Shown here: positions 43,601 to 50,846 of the stretch, one piece after another
How positions within the stretch are numbered: position 1 is the first letter of the stretch
How the letters are laid out: each line of letters opens with the position of its first letter
Origin: Spirosoma profusum
GTDB taxonomy: Bacteria; Bacteroidota; Bacteroidia; Cytophagales; Spirosomataceae
Direction: 5' to 3'
Length of the DNA stretch: 64,000 bases
NCBI RefSeq assembly: GCF_014699005.1
Contig: NZ_JACWZY010000006.1
Span: 186,001 to 250,000 of the forward strand
Program-made: the position numbers and the translations under genes
The notes under the pieces: model-generated
Seen by the model: only the letters and a program-made list of their open reading frames with translations
What the model was told of the DNA's origin: nothing
Databases searched by the model: none

Positions 43601-45241
43601 GGGTATCAGTTCCAGGCGAACTCGTTTGGCGTTTCCGATACGTTGGGTGTGCCTTTCGGTAATGTTATACGTAACAACCGCGAGCGGGGCATTACAGGAC
43701 GGGTCGACCTGATTCGCCTGTACAACAAGATACGTTACCTGCGTTTTGCCAATACGCCCGCGCCGGTTCGGAAGAATTTTGCCCGGAACCCCGGCGACAT
43801 CGAGGAGATTGAGCGGGGCGAAAGCAAAGTGCTGAAAAATTTCACACGTGCGTTGCTAACCGTTCGAGGAATCAATTTCTCGTATACGTTGCAGGAATCG
43901 ACGATTTTGCCCGGTTTTCTGCCTACACCCCGCTTCTTTGGCGTCGATGAAAACAATGCGCCCGGTCTGGGTTTTGTGCTGGGTAGTCAGGATGGAAACA
44001 TAGTTACGCGAGCGGCTCAAAAAGGGTGGCTATCGCCTAGTACGGTGCAGAACACTGCTTTTCAGCAGAACATCACCAAGAAGTTTTCGGCCAATACTAC
44101 GCTGGAACCATTCAAAGACTTCCGAATGGTCATCAACTGGCGCTTAGATCGTACGGATGCGTATCAGGAATACTTCCGACCCGGTTCGCAGGGGGGACCA
44201 TTTGAAACGTTCTCGCCAGTGCGAAACGGGCAATTTAGTATGTCGTTCTGGTCGTTCCGAACGGCGTTTATTGGTCTACGCCCCGATAATACGTCGCCCA
44301 TCTTCGACAAGTTTGAAAGTTATAGGGAGTATTTCATCAATAAACTGACAGCGGCCAACCCTGAAAAGAGCGGTAAATACACGAAAACATCCCAGGACGT
44401 ATTGATTCCGGCGTTTTTTGCCGCCTATAGCGGCCAGCCTATCGAGAAAGCGCAATTGTCGCCGTTCTATAATTTCCCGCTGCCCAACTGGCAAGTGACG
44501 TATAATGGGTTGTCGGGACTGGAGTTTATTCGGAAGCGGTTTACGTCGTTCACGGTGAATCATAGTTACTCATCGACGTACAGCGTGGGAAACTTTATCT
44601 CAAATCTGGATTATACGGCGGCTTACGTAAATCTGGCGGTGCAGGGCTACCCAATGGCGGCTTCAATTAACCAGCAAGGGCAGTTTGTGCCAGTGTTTGC
44701 GATGAGTACGATTACGATGTCGGAAAAATTTGCACCCATGCTGAGTGTTCAATTTCAGACAAAAGGTGCCAGTGGCGCACCGGCAACCGGTGGACAACCC
44801 GCTACCAGTCAGTCGAAAGGCATCACCGGCCGTCTGGAATACAGCCAGAGCCGCGACGTAGCACTGAATCTGTCGAACTCGCAGGTAGCTGAACTCAGCA
44901 CTAAGGATCTGACGGCTTCGCTCGGTTTCACGCGGCAGAATGTTCGGATACCGTTCCGCATTAACGGGGCTTATAAGCGCCTTAAAAATGATCTGACGTT
45001 CGCCTGCGCGCTTACGTTCCGTGATACCCGAACCATTCAGCGGAAGATTGATTATGAACAAATTATTACAGCGGGTAACGTGAACTTCCAGCTACGTCCG
45101 CAAATCAGCTATATCGTGAGCAAACGGCTGAATTTCAATCTATACTTCGAACGTACCTTCAACGATCCGCTCGTGTCGACCAATTACTACACTTCCAGAA
45201 CTTCGGGTGGGGTGCAGGTGAAATTCAACCTGGCTGAGTAG
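37613..45241 (+). CDS. sprA: Cell surface protein SprA, type IX secretion translocon
   Basis: A 2542-residue outer-membrane giant; this is the 36-strand barrel channel that carries proteins out in the type IX secretion system and is needed for gliding in Flavobacterium. Signal peptide ends near LSFGQ (residue 46), then a basic Ala/Arg/Asp-rich helix (about 50-105) before the barrel. Landmarks are LPAFGSGQ with a local LPN-type repeat near 340-375, YTVPPGYERDRDF near residue 1465, and DTTKRTN-type repeats late in the barrel. The gene looks intact. It is followed by a 209-base gap and an aldo/keto reductase. Confidence 0.95.
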   Translation: MVNPYFVHNTVINSRFAFICRYLIVPNGWLAVGCWLLLGASLSFGQDRPTPAPRGAAARRQQAAADSARAQARRRALAQADSAKKAVQDRTDSIRALRNANRRATINWPDRRATRFSERPSKSPFILRDPKGVSTDFRLSPDGGVGVSERVRTGVSLSGAPLSNTAVGRTDTSTPATSGTATPSTSPILPPSQFGLPYRPAETIPFSTFNQLQNQNVEQSLLRENSARRDGQSALTGRGLIPKLELPPIIDRIFGGSQVDFKPNGFVTLDFGYLYQFNDRPDIPVQQRRNGNFIFNEQISINFNGKIGERLGVLANFDTKASFNFENALKLNYKPGGGLPAFGSGQGLPNLPNVPSLPNAPNLPGANGQLPGFTPQNESILQGLELGNISWAVNSQLIPGVQNLFGIKTQLRFGKLNATLVASQQRSRKQEIVLRGGTSNRGFEIRADQYDENRHFFLSQFFRSNYEASLKTLPQVTSGVNITRIEVYVTNRTNTTESLRNVVGFQDLGEGAPYNQTNPNLNPFTRTNRTPTDNVANGLFGKLTANSADAFRSVDRTNEALTGTYNLAKGTDYDLLRGAKRLTEREYKLQPELGYISLVTPLRNDEILAVAYEYTYQGRRYKVGELTEDYQARPDDQVLILKLLKSATLRNNLQLPMWNLMMKNIYSLNTAQVTRQGFQLRIIYKDDLTGIDNPNLQEGRLTQNRPLVQLFGMDRLNQQLDAQPDGNFDFVENITIDSRYGKIIFPVLEPFGSYLDRQFGADETDLKAKYVFNQLYRTTLADAQQIADKNKFFLKGSFQSGNGAEVQLPYGVNEQSVQVTAGGVPLTAGQDYILEAQVGRLRIINESVTNSGREIRISYEQPDLFQNQIRTLIGTRLDYAFNKDFSVGLTAMHMKETPAGYLTRVALGNEPVNNTILGLSANYRKDSPGLTRLLDALPIVQTKELSTIQVTGEVAQLFPGTNQRAKNESYLDDFEAARTIFDLTRQPTRWRLGATPQQFPQGSFADPLPYAYNRARISVYSVDPSIYSQGSLAVNSNVDPEDANRHVYERYFLPTDLFPGRSARPVQLPESILDVAYFPSERGIYNYNTNLTAAGLLPNPRQNFGAVTRAIASDIDFDNANVENVTFWLMDPFVDGEAGRVRGSNDDSKNINNTSGGKLIFNLGDISEDVMKDGRYEFENGFPINGDTATTARQRGTETTPWGRAPLQQFVTNAFPSGGRDQQDIGLDGLRNENEITHFKNYLTAVGTRVSDANALAEIQGDPSGDDFKFYLGDEADAQKYIVARYKRFMGMENNSPESTGGNQLLTPASTILPDIEDLNIDNTVNDNEAYYEYEIDLRKGRLEVGQRYIVDKVSVPTPGAPGGVVNWYQFRIPVREPLRKVGSINGFKSIRFMRMYLTDFAEPVVLRFAQLQMEANQYRKYTGDLTQRGLQEVPEPYDANFTVSTVNIEENSSTQTTAQGGDKYPYTVPPGYERDRDFTAVNTVELNEQSMRLSVTNLRDGDSRGAFRNTNFNLLFRERLKMFIHMHNPDNESGQVSAFVRLGTDYTDNYYEIEIPGLQATPPGNQPDNVVWPAANELDIALEELINLKADRNRALTRRTSLPFSATSASGHYVLTVVGNPDLSSVQSVMIGVRNPRITGDGERPKTFTVWVDELRANGYDQHAGTAAIGAVNMKLADLGTLTASGRITTFGFGGVQTRIGERALETTSEFGISSAISVDKFLPASWGLRIPLYINYDHRNVDPHFDPLDPDMPLETSLSTKNSEAERDSYRQLVQDNTTRRGYNFSNVRKVKTNQNAKSHFWDIENFAFTYAFNDTKRTNILTQEYLQEQYRGGISYTFSGQPKAFEPFRNVQSFEAPYLRWLKDFNLTLLPSLVSIRADMDRSFIKTQLRSSDLTTNGIVPQFEKYFLFNRYYDLTFNLTRNLVLTYHAQANAIIDEPAGDINTQAKRDSILNSVKRLGRLKNFVQDIRATYRIPLDKIPLLDWMSADAIYAVGYQFQANSFGVSDTLGVPFGNVIRNNRERGITGRVDLIRLYNKIRYLRFANTPAPVRKNFARNPGDIEEIERGESKVLKNFTRALLTVRGINFSYTLQESTILPGFLPTPRFFGVDENNAPGLGFVLGSQDGNIVTRAAQKGWLSPSTVQNTAFQQNITKKFSANTTLEPFKDFRMVINWRLDRTDAYQEYFRPGSQGGPFETFSPVRNGQFSMSFWSFRTAFIGLRPDNTSPIFDKFESYREYFINKLTAANPEKSGKYTKTSQDVLIPAFFAAYSGQPIEKAQLSPFYNFPLPNWQVTYNGLSGLEFIRKRFTSFTVNHSYSSTYSVGNFISNLDYTAAYVNLAVQGYPMAASINQQGQFVPVFAMSTITMSEKFAPMLSVQFQTKGASGAPATGGQPATSQSKGITGRLEYSQSRDVALNLSNSQVAELSTKDLTASLGFTRQNVRIPFRINGAYKRLKNDLTFACALTFRDTRTIQRKIDYEQIITAGNVNFQLRPQISYIVSKRLNFNLYFERTFNDPLVSTNYYTSRTSGGVQVKFNLAE

Positions 45242-45450
45242 CGGCACTTACTGTTTTACTACGTACCATTTGTCAGAAAAAGTCGTTTTTGCTGAAACTC
45301 CACCATCTGGACGTAGCAGTTACGTCGAACAGATTCATAGTGTTACGTCCCAAAATCAATTCGATGATACGTTGAAAAATGTGAACCCGTTGCCAATACA
45401 GACTGTTGCGGCTAATGAATTAACGTACCACAAACCTAACCAACTCAACT

Positions 45451-46509
45451 ATGCAGTTTAATCAACTCGGCAATACGGGCGTATTGGTTTCTAAACTTTG
45501 CCTGGGTACCATGACGTTCGGTGGAACCGGTCACTGGAAAGCCATGGGCGAACTCCAGCAAAATTCTGTCAATGACATTGTAAAAACCGCCGTCGATAGC
45601 GGCATCAACTTTATCGACACGGCCAACGTGTATTCGTTTGGTGAGTCGGAGCAGTTGTTGGGACAGGCCATTAAAGAGCTTGGCCTCTCGCGCGACGAGC
45701 TAGTGATTGCTACTAAAGTTCGTGCACGCATGGGGCAGGGGAAAAACCAGGTAGGGCTGGGGCGACTGCAAATTATGCAGCAGATTGAAGGCAGCCTGAA
45801 ACGCCTGCAAATTGACCATATCGACCTGTACCAGATTCACGGATTCGACCCAATAACCCCGCTGGATGAAACCATGCGTGGGCTTGAGGACGTAGTGCGG
45901 AGTGGTAAAGTGCGTTACATTGGTTGCTCAAATCTGGCGGCCTGGCAGGTGATGAAAGCCAACGGAATCGCCGATAAATACGGCTGGACGAAATTTATTT
46001 CGACCCAGAATTACTACTCCATTGCCGGGCGTGACATCGAAAACGAAATCGTACCGATGGTTCAGGATCAGCAAATGGCAATTCTGCCGTGGAGTCCGCT
46101 GGCGGGCGGTTTTCTATCCGGAAAATATACACGTAGCAATAAACCAGAAGGAGATTCACGTCGGTTAGGGTTCGATTTTCCACCTGTGAATCAGGAACGT
46201 GCGTACGACATTATCGACGTAATGGCGCAGATTGCTGAGGCTCACGGTGTGTCTGTGGCGCAGATTGCTCTGGCCTGGGTATTGGCAAAACCGGGCGTAA
46301 CGAGCGTTATTATCGGCGCGAAAAATACGGACCAGCTTACTGATAACATCAAAGCCGCCGACGTGAAATTGACCGCCGATCAACTCCAGCAGCTTGATGA
46401 AATAAGTGCCAACCCGAAGCCCTATCCGCAATGGATGATTCAGCGGCAGAGTAGCGACCGTTTCGGTGCTTATAATTTTTCGCCCAACCAGTCGACAGTG
46501 ACGAAGTGA
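45451..46509 (+). CDS. Aldo/keto reductase
   Basis: A 352-residue NADP-dependent TIM-barrel oxidoreductase. The catalytic set is present: Asp in FIDTAN, Tyr in NVYSFGESE, Lys in ATKVRA and His in DLYQIHGFD. The C-terminal SVIIGAKNTDQLTDNI binds cofactor phosphate. It sits between sprA and gcvH, where many relatives have the two genes adjacent, so it looks like an insertion. Substrate unknown. Confidence 0.93.
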   Translation: MQFNQLGNTGVLVSKLCLGTMTFGGTGHWKAMGELQQNSVNDIVKTAVDSGINFIDTANVYSFGESEQLLGQAIKELGLSRDELVIATKVRARMGQGKNQVGLGRLQIMQQIEGSLKRLQIDHIDLYQIHGFDPITPLDETMRGLEDVVRSGKVRYIGCSNLAAWQVMKANGIADKYGWTKFISTQNYYSIAGRDIENEIVPMVQDQQMAILPWSPLAGGFLSGKYTRSNKPEGDSRRLGFDFPPVNQERAYDIIDVMAQIAEAHGVSVAQIALAWVLAKPGVTSVIIGAKNTDQLTDNIKAADVKLTADQLQQLDEISANPKPYPQWMIQRQSSDRFGAYNFSPNQSTVTK

Positions 46510-46590
46510 CGTAACAGTTACGTAACGTAGCGTTTGCAAATCCGGTCGGAGCTACCGTATTTTGTGGGCATAAAATCAATTTCCTCAACA

Positions 46591-46974
46591 ATGAATTTTC
46601 CCGCGGAGCTGAGTTATACGGAAGACCACGAATGGATTCGGGTAGACGAAGATGGTACGGCCGTGATTGGCATTACCGAGTTCGCCCAGCATGAATTAGG
46701 TGATATAATTTTTATCGATGTCAATACGGTTGGTCAATCACTTGGAAAGGGTGAGGTGTTCGGCGCAGTAGAGGCTGTGAAAACCGTATCGGATTTGTTT
46801 TTGCCCGTAGATGGTGAAGTTCTCGAACTCAACCCAGCGGTCGAAAAATCGCCTGAATTGCTTAATAGCGACCCTTACGGTGAAGGCTGGATAATCCGTT
46901 TAAAACTGTCTGACGCAGCACAGGTCGATGGACTACTGACCGCCGATACGTATAAGGAACTGGTCGGCGCCTGA
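46591..46974 (+). CDS. gcvH: Glycine cleavage system H protein
   Basis: A 127-residue lipoyl carrier protein that shuttles the aminomethyl group between the P, T and L proteins. Lipoylated Lys is K64 in [23 protein letters not shown] is the family N-terminus. The start is the ATG giving MNFPAELS. No other gcv genes are nearby. gcvH next to sprA is a known Bacteroidota arrangement. A terminator follows. Confidence 0.95.
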   Translation: MNFPAELSYTEDHEWIRVDEDGTAVIGITEFAQHELGDIIFIDVNTVGQSLGKGEVFGAVEAVKTVSDLFLPVDGEVLELNPAVEKSPELLNSDPYGEGWIIRLKLSDAAQVDGLLTADTYKELVGA

Positions 46975-46994
46975 TCGATAATTTAGTGAACCAG

Positions 46995-47018
46995 AAGGCT
47001 CCGAGAGGGGCCTTTTTT
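46995..47018 (+). terminator. Rho-independent terminator after gcvH
   Basis: AAGGCTCC and GGGGCCTT pair over 8 bases (one G-U) around GAGA, followed by TTTT. It is a compact classical terminator, 20 bases after the stop. Confidence 0.78.
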
Positions 47019-47070
47019 GTGAATTACCTTAATCCAGCCCCGCCCGTTCTGACAAAACGGAGCGTTGACT

Positions 47071-48423
47071 ATGCAACTCCTGATACGTTCGGCCCGTGTA
47101 ATTGATACTGATTCGCCGTTTGATGGCCAAACGGTTGACTTATTGATTGACAATGGCCTGATTCGCCAGATTGGTGAAAATCTGACCGCTGAAGCTAATA
47201 CGCAGGTTATTGAAGCTGACGATCTACATGTATCGCCCGGCTGGGTCGATCTGAGGGTGTCGGCGCAGGACCCTGGTTTTGAACACAAAGAAGACATTAC
47301 CAGCGTTTGTCGGGCGGCTGCTGCAGGGGGCTTTACTGACATTGCTGTATTGCCCAATACGTACCCCGTAATCGATTCGAAGGGGACGCTGGGCTACGTT
47401 CAACGCATGGCTGAAGGTCAGCCACTACGTGTACACGTAGTGGCTGCTGTTACGAAGAAAGCAGATGGTGAAGATTTTACCGAAATGCTGGACCTGCACC
47501 ATGCCGGAGCCGTAGCGTTTTCGGATGGTCACCATCCCATCCAAAATCCCGATTTATTGCTCAAAACCCTGCAATACCTGCAACCCGTCAATGGCCTGTT
47601 AATGAATCGGGCAGAAGAAACCCTACTGACGCGATTCGGGCAAATGCACGAAGGTATTCAAAGCACGTTGCTTGGCCTGAAAGGTATGCCCGCGTTGGCC
47701 GAAGAGTTGATGATTGAGCGTGATTTGCGTTTGCTGGAGTATGTGGTAGGGGCAGAGGGTAGAGGGCAGGGGGTAAAGAGTGGAGTAAAAGGAGTGAAAC
47801 CTAGCGGGTACTACGTCTTTTCGGAGAGTGCTGAACCGCCAGCGCTTCATTTTTCTACCATTTCCACCGCTCGCTCCGTTGAGTTAATACGTCAGGCGAA
47901 AGCGAATGGACTGCCTGTTAGCTGCGACGTAGCAGCGCATCAGCTTGTGTTCGATGATACGTCGCTGGCAGAGTTTGATACGAATCTGAAGGTAAATCCA
48001 CCATTTCGGTCGCCGGAGGACGTAGCAGGGCTGTGGGCTGGCCTGGCCGACGGTACCATCGACGCCATCGTGTCGGACCATACACCGCAGGATGCCGAAA
48101 GTAAAAACGTGGAATTCGACGTAGCAGATTTTGGTATTATTGGTTTAGAAACCGTTTTTGCTGCGATTATGAGTCACAACAAAGGCTTGTCGTTGGGGCA
48201 AATCATTGATAAACTTTCGACTCGTCCCCGGCAGATACTACGTTTGCCGCCCGTTACTATCGCCGAAGGGCAACTGGCCAACCTTACACTTTTTCAGCCC
48301 GGACGTACCTGGACGTATGAACGGACGGCCTCTAAATCAAAAAATACGCCGTTTTTAGGACAGACCTTTACTGGGCGTGTATTAGGTACTACGTATCGGG
48401 GGCAATTTAATTCTGCCGTATGA
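47071..48423 (+). CDS. Dihydroorotase homologue lacking the HxH metal motif
   Basis: A 450-residue amidohydrolase of the dihydroorotase family. Where active enzymes have DxHxH this reads D-L-R-V-S (R62 and S64 from the ATG). The later His ligand site reads MNRAEE instead of a His. The Asp-containing SDHTPQD is kept, and LHFSTIS and FGIIGLETVF are also kept. It probably lacks zinc-dependent activity and may be a structural partner or act otherwise; such degenerate forms seem usual in Bacteroidota. A ~25-residue Gly/Lys-rich insertion lies near 218-243. It overlaps the next gene by ATGA. The start ATG is preferred over TTG two codons earlier. Confidence 0.88.
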   Translation: MQLLIRSARVIDTDSPFDGQTVDLLIDNGLIRQIGENLTAEANTQVIEADDLHVSPGWVDLRVSAQDPGFEHKEDITSVCRAAAAGGFTDIAVLPNTYPVIDSKGTLGYVQRMAEGQPLRVHVVAAVTKKADGEDFTEMLDLHHAGAVAFSDGHHPIQNPDLLLKTLQYLQPVNGLLMNRAEETLLTRFGQMHEGIQSTLLGLKGMPALAEELMIERDLRLLEYVVGAEGRGQGVKSGVKGVKPSGYYVFSESAEPPALHFSTISTARSVELIRQAKANGLPVSCDVAAHQLVFDDTSLAEFDTNLKVNPPFRSPEDVAGLWAGLADGTIDAIVSDHTPQDAESKNVEFDVADFGIIGLETVFAAIMSHNKGLSLGQIIDKLSTRPRQILRLPPVTIAEGQLANLTLFQPGRTWTYERTASKSKNTPFLGQTFTGRVLGTTYRGQFNSAV

Positions 48424-48971
48424 AAAGTATCATCGACTATTTCAGCCATCCGCTGTTAAAAATTCCGCTGCTGGCGGGGCTGATAACGGGTGTGTTGTGC
48501 TTCCTTTATTTTCTGGGTTTATATGCCCTCGACATTGCTCCTTTGGGTAACATCCGCGTGCTGGATTACGGTATTCATATCATTGTGATGGCAACTACCG
48601 TCTGGTACTACCGCAAAAACATAGGTCAGGGTCGGCTGCATTTTTGGGAGGGTTTAACCATTGGTTACGTACTCAATACAATGGCTGCTTTGGTAACTGG
48701 ATGGCTCATTTACCTGTTCGTGACCCAGATTGACCCCGGCGTGTTTGACGAATACGTAGTGAACTCTAAAAAACTTTTGCTGGAAGGTAAAAAGCAGCTT
48801 ACGGACCAGTTCGGCCCGGAAACCTTTGCGGAGCAATGGACAAAAACCATTAACATGAAACCCTCTGTGCTGATTCCTGACGAGTTGACAAAAAAAACGG
48901 CACTGGCAGTATTACCTGTACTCATCATTTCGCTCATTTTCCGCAAGCAGGATTATAGCGTATTGCAATAA
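48420..48971 (+). CDS. DUF4199 membrane protein (first copy)
   Basis: A 183-residue protein with four predicted transmembrane helices (around 13-36, 43-62, 78-105 and 160-176) and a periplasmic/cytoplasmic loop with a Lys/Glu-rich helix. It matches DUF4199, a Bacteroidota membrane family of unknown function; LGLYALDIAPLGN and FWEGLTIGYVLN are typical. It overlaps the dihydroorotase-like gene by 4 bases, so is translationally coupled to it. Confidence 0.87.
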   Translation: MKSIIDYFSHPLLKIPLLAGLITGVLCFLYFLGLYALDIAPLGNIRVLDYGIHIIVMATTVWYYRKNIGQGRLHFWEGLTIGYVLNTMAALVTGWLIYLFVTQIDPGVFDEYVVNSKKLLLEGKKQLTDQFGPETFAEQWTKTINMKPSVLIPDELTKKTALAVLPVLIISLIFRKQDYSVLQ

Positions 48972-49037
48972 AGTATTTCTCTGAGAAGGGTTGTCTTTGA
49001 AGTGAATGTATAAAACAAACGTAGCATTTAAGAAACT

Positions 49038-49559
49038 ATGAATGAACAGATTACCCCGACACGTATTGCGTTGAAATGGGGACTCATTTTGGGCATTGCT
49101 ATGATTCTTTACTCGATTGTTACGTTCGTGACCGATAGCGTAGGTAATGCCTGGTTGGGGTCTGTCAGCTACGTCCTTATCATAATCGGTATCATCCTGG
49201 CTATGCGGGACTTCCGAACGCTCAATGGAGGATACATGACCTATGGCCAGGGATTAACCATTGGCATGTTGATGGGAGCAGTTGCCGGATTACTTTCCAG
49301 CTTATTCTCGGTGTTTTACCTAACTGTAATCGACACAGGAATAATGGAAAGAGCCGCCGAAACGGCCCGGGAGCGGATGGAAGATGAGGGGAAAATGTCG
49401 GACGAACAAATTGACCAGGCTATTGGGATAATGGAGAAATTTCAGAGTCCTGGGTTTCTCTTTGTTTTTGGCGTGATTGGAACTGCGCTTCTTGCCCTCA
49501 TTTTTTCGTTGGTTATCGCTGCATTCATACGCCGAAACAAAGACAATCCGTTTGAATAA
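49038..49559 (+). CDS. DUF4199 membrane protein (second copy)
   Basis: A 173-residue protein with four transmembrane helices. It shares with the previous gene the DUF4199 pattern (GGYMTYGQGLTIGMLMGAVAGLLSSLFSVFY) and a long amphipathic helix between helices 3 and 4. It is divergent enough that it is an old duplicate or separate lineage. It is likely in the same operon, 66 bases after the first copy. Confidence 0.87.
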   Translation: MNEQITPTRIALKWGLILGIAMILYSIVTFVTDSVGNAWLGSVSYVLIIIGIILAMRDFRTLNGGYMTYGQGLTIGMLMGAVAGLLSSLFSVFYLTVIDTGIMERAAETARERMEDEGKMSDEQIDQAIGIMEKFQSPGFLFVFGVIGTALLALIFSLVIAAFIRRNKDNPFE

Positions 49560-49646
49560 TGTTAATGAATTATTAGCTAGCTGATAATCAGTAAAGAGCC
49601 ATTGTTCATTATTTATTCACTGAAACAATAGAACTCCCCTTTCCGC

Positions 49647-50372
49647 GTGCTGGCTGTTTTTCGAAAAGAAGTCAATCAATTTTTCTCATCGCCCATCGCC
49701 TACATCATCATGGGCGTGTTTCTGACGGTGGTGGGTTTGTTGCTCTGGGTATTTCCCGATACAAGTCTGCTGGATAACAGCTATGCCGACCTGGGTACGT
49801 TTTTTAACGTAACACCTTACGTCATGCTGTTTCTGGCACCTGCCATCACCATGCGCTCCATTGCCGACGAAATTCGCGGAGGTACCCTCGAATGGTTGTT
49901 GACAAAACCTGTTAGTCGTTGGGCGGTAGTAGGCGGGAAGTTTCTGGCGAGCTGGTTGCTGGTTATTCTGACCCTGTTGCCAACATTGCTCTACTATGTT
50001 ACGTTATATCAACTTGGCTCGCCCATGGGTAATATCGACTCGGCGGGTGTGTTCGGCTCGTATATTGGCTTGCTACTGCTCGGTGGCGTTTTTGTAGCGA
50101 TTGGTTTATGGGCATCGTCACTCAATGATAATCAGGTAGTAGCTTTTGTGTTAGGCGTATTTTTCTGCTTTCTATTGTACGTTGGCCTGAGTTCGCTGGC
50201 TGGCTTGTCGTTTGCAGGAGACGTATCGTATTATTTATCGTTAATTGCTCTGGATGAGCAATATCGGGCGCTGGGGCGAGGTGTTATTGATTCCCGGAAT
50301 GTAATTTATCTGGTTAGCCTGATCCTCTTTTTTCAGGTACTGACTGTTCAACAGTTAACCAAAAACAAATGA
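49647..50372 (+). CDS. gldF: Gliding-motility ABC transporter permease GldF
   Basis: A 241-residue integral membrane protein with six helices, starting with GTG. Features match GldF and related ABC-2 permeases: FRKEVNQFFSSPIAYIIMGVFL, LFLAPAITMRSIADEIRGGTLEWLLTKPVSRWAVVGGKFLASW. GldF partners with GldG and the ATPase GldA in gliding bacteria. Here gldG does not follow; a vanZ gene overlaps its end by ATGA. Function in gliding is inferred from family. Confidence 0.9.
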   Translation: MLAVFRKEVNQFFSSPIAYIIMGVFLTVVGLLLWVFPDTSLLDNSYADLGTFFNVTPYVMLFLAPAITMRSIADEIRGGTLEWLLTKPVSRWAVVGGKFLASWLLVILTLLPTLLYYVTLYQLGSPMGNIDSAGVFGSYIGLLLLGGVFVAIGLWASSLNDNQVVAFVLGVFFCFLLYVGLSSLAGLSFAGDVSYYLSLIALDEQYRALGRGVIDSRNVIYLVSLILFFQVLTVQQLTKNK

Positions 50373-50755
50373 AATACTTGATAGGTCTTCTGAACGACGT
50401 AGTACTCATGCGCTGGCTGGCTGTTGCCTGGACGGTGGTAATGCTCCTTGGGTGTCTGACGCCACATCAGGAACTTCCGAACACGTTATTAACCCTGAGC
50501 GACAAGGCAATGCATGTTGCTATTTTTGTTTTGTTCACGTTTCTGTGGCAACGTGCTGGTTACTCTATGCTGAGCGTATTGATTATCGGCATGTTTTTCG
50601 GGGCTTTTATTGAAGTAATGCAGTACGTGCTTCCCATCAACCGCAGCGCCGACTGGCTGGACCTTCTGGCCGATGGCATCGGTACCGTGCTGGGTGTGTT
50701 GCTTGCCTGGTTAGTTGTGAGAGTTATTATCGCATTAGGGTTTACGGCCCGGTGA
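50369..50755 (+). CDS. VanZ family protein
   Basis: A 128-residue membrane protein with four helices. Motifs are LTLSDKAMHVAIFVLFTFLWQRAG and EVMQYVLPINRSADWLDLLADGIGTVLG, as in VanZ-like proteins; some confer low teicoplanin resistance but most in Bacteroidota have unknown roles. The start overlaps the gldF stop (ATGA), so the two are coupled. A gcvH-vanZ association near sprA is known in Flavobacteria; here they are separated by four genes. Confidence 0.92.
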   Translation: MKYLIGLLNDVVLMRWLAVAWTVVMLLGCLTPHQELPNTLLTLSDKAMHVAIFVLFTFLWQRAGYSMLSVLIIGMFFGAFIEVMQYVLPINRSADWLDLLADGIGTVLGVLLAWLVVRVIIALGFTAR

Positions 50756-50786
50756 TATAAACGGCATTAATCAACAATTAATGACT

Positions 50787-50831
50787 GACTGCTTGAAAAG
50801 ATTCGGGGAAAAATCCCCAATTTGACTGCTT
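50787..50831. promoter_or_regulatory. Direct repeats flanking a small hairpin upstream of gnd
   Basis: GACTGCTT occurs at 50787-50794 and 50824-50831, 37 bases apart. Between them GGGGA-AAAA-TCCCC (50805-50818) forms a perfect hairpin. The group ends 15 bases before the gnd start codon and could be an operator or leader structure. The evidence is only this arrangement. Confidence 0.3.
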
Positions 50832-50846
50832 AAATCACGGATTAAG

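Noticed and set aside
45270..45461. 63-codon frame ahead of the aldo/keto reductase gene
   Set aside because: TTG start, no domain, overlaps the next gene; more likely leader sequence.
47071..48423. Dihydroorotase-like gene as a decaying pseudogene
   Set aside because: The frame is intact, the C-terminal and fold motifs are kept and it overlaps the following gene in a coupled manner, so it is more likely a maintained non-canonical protein.
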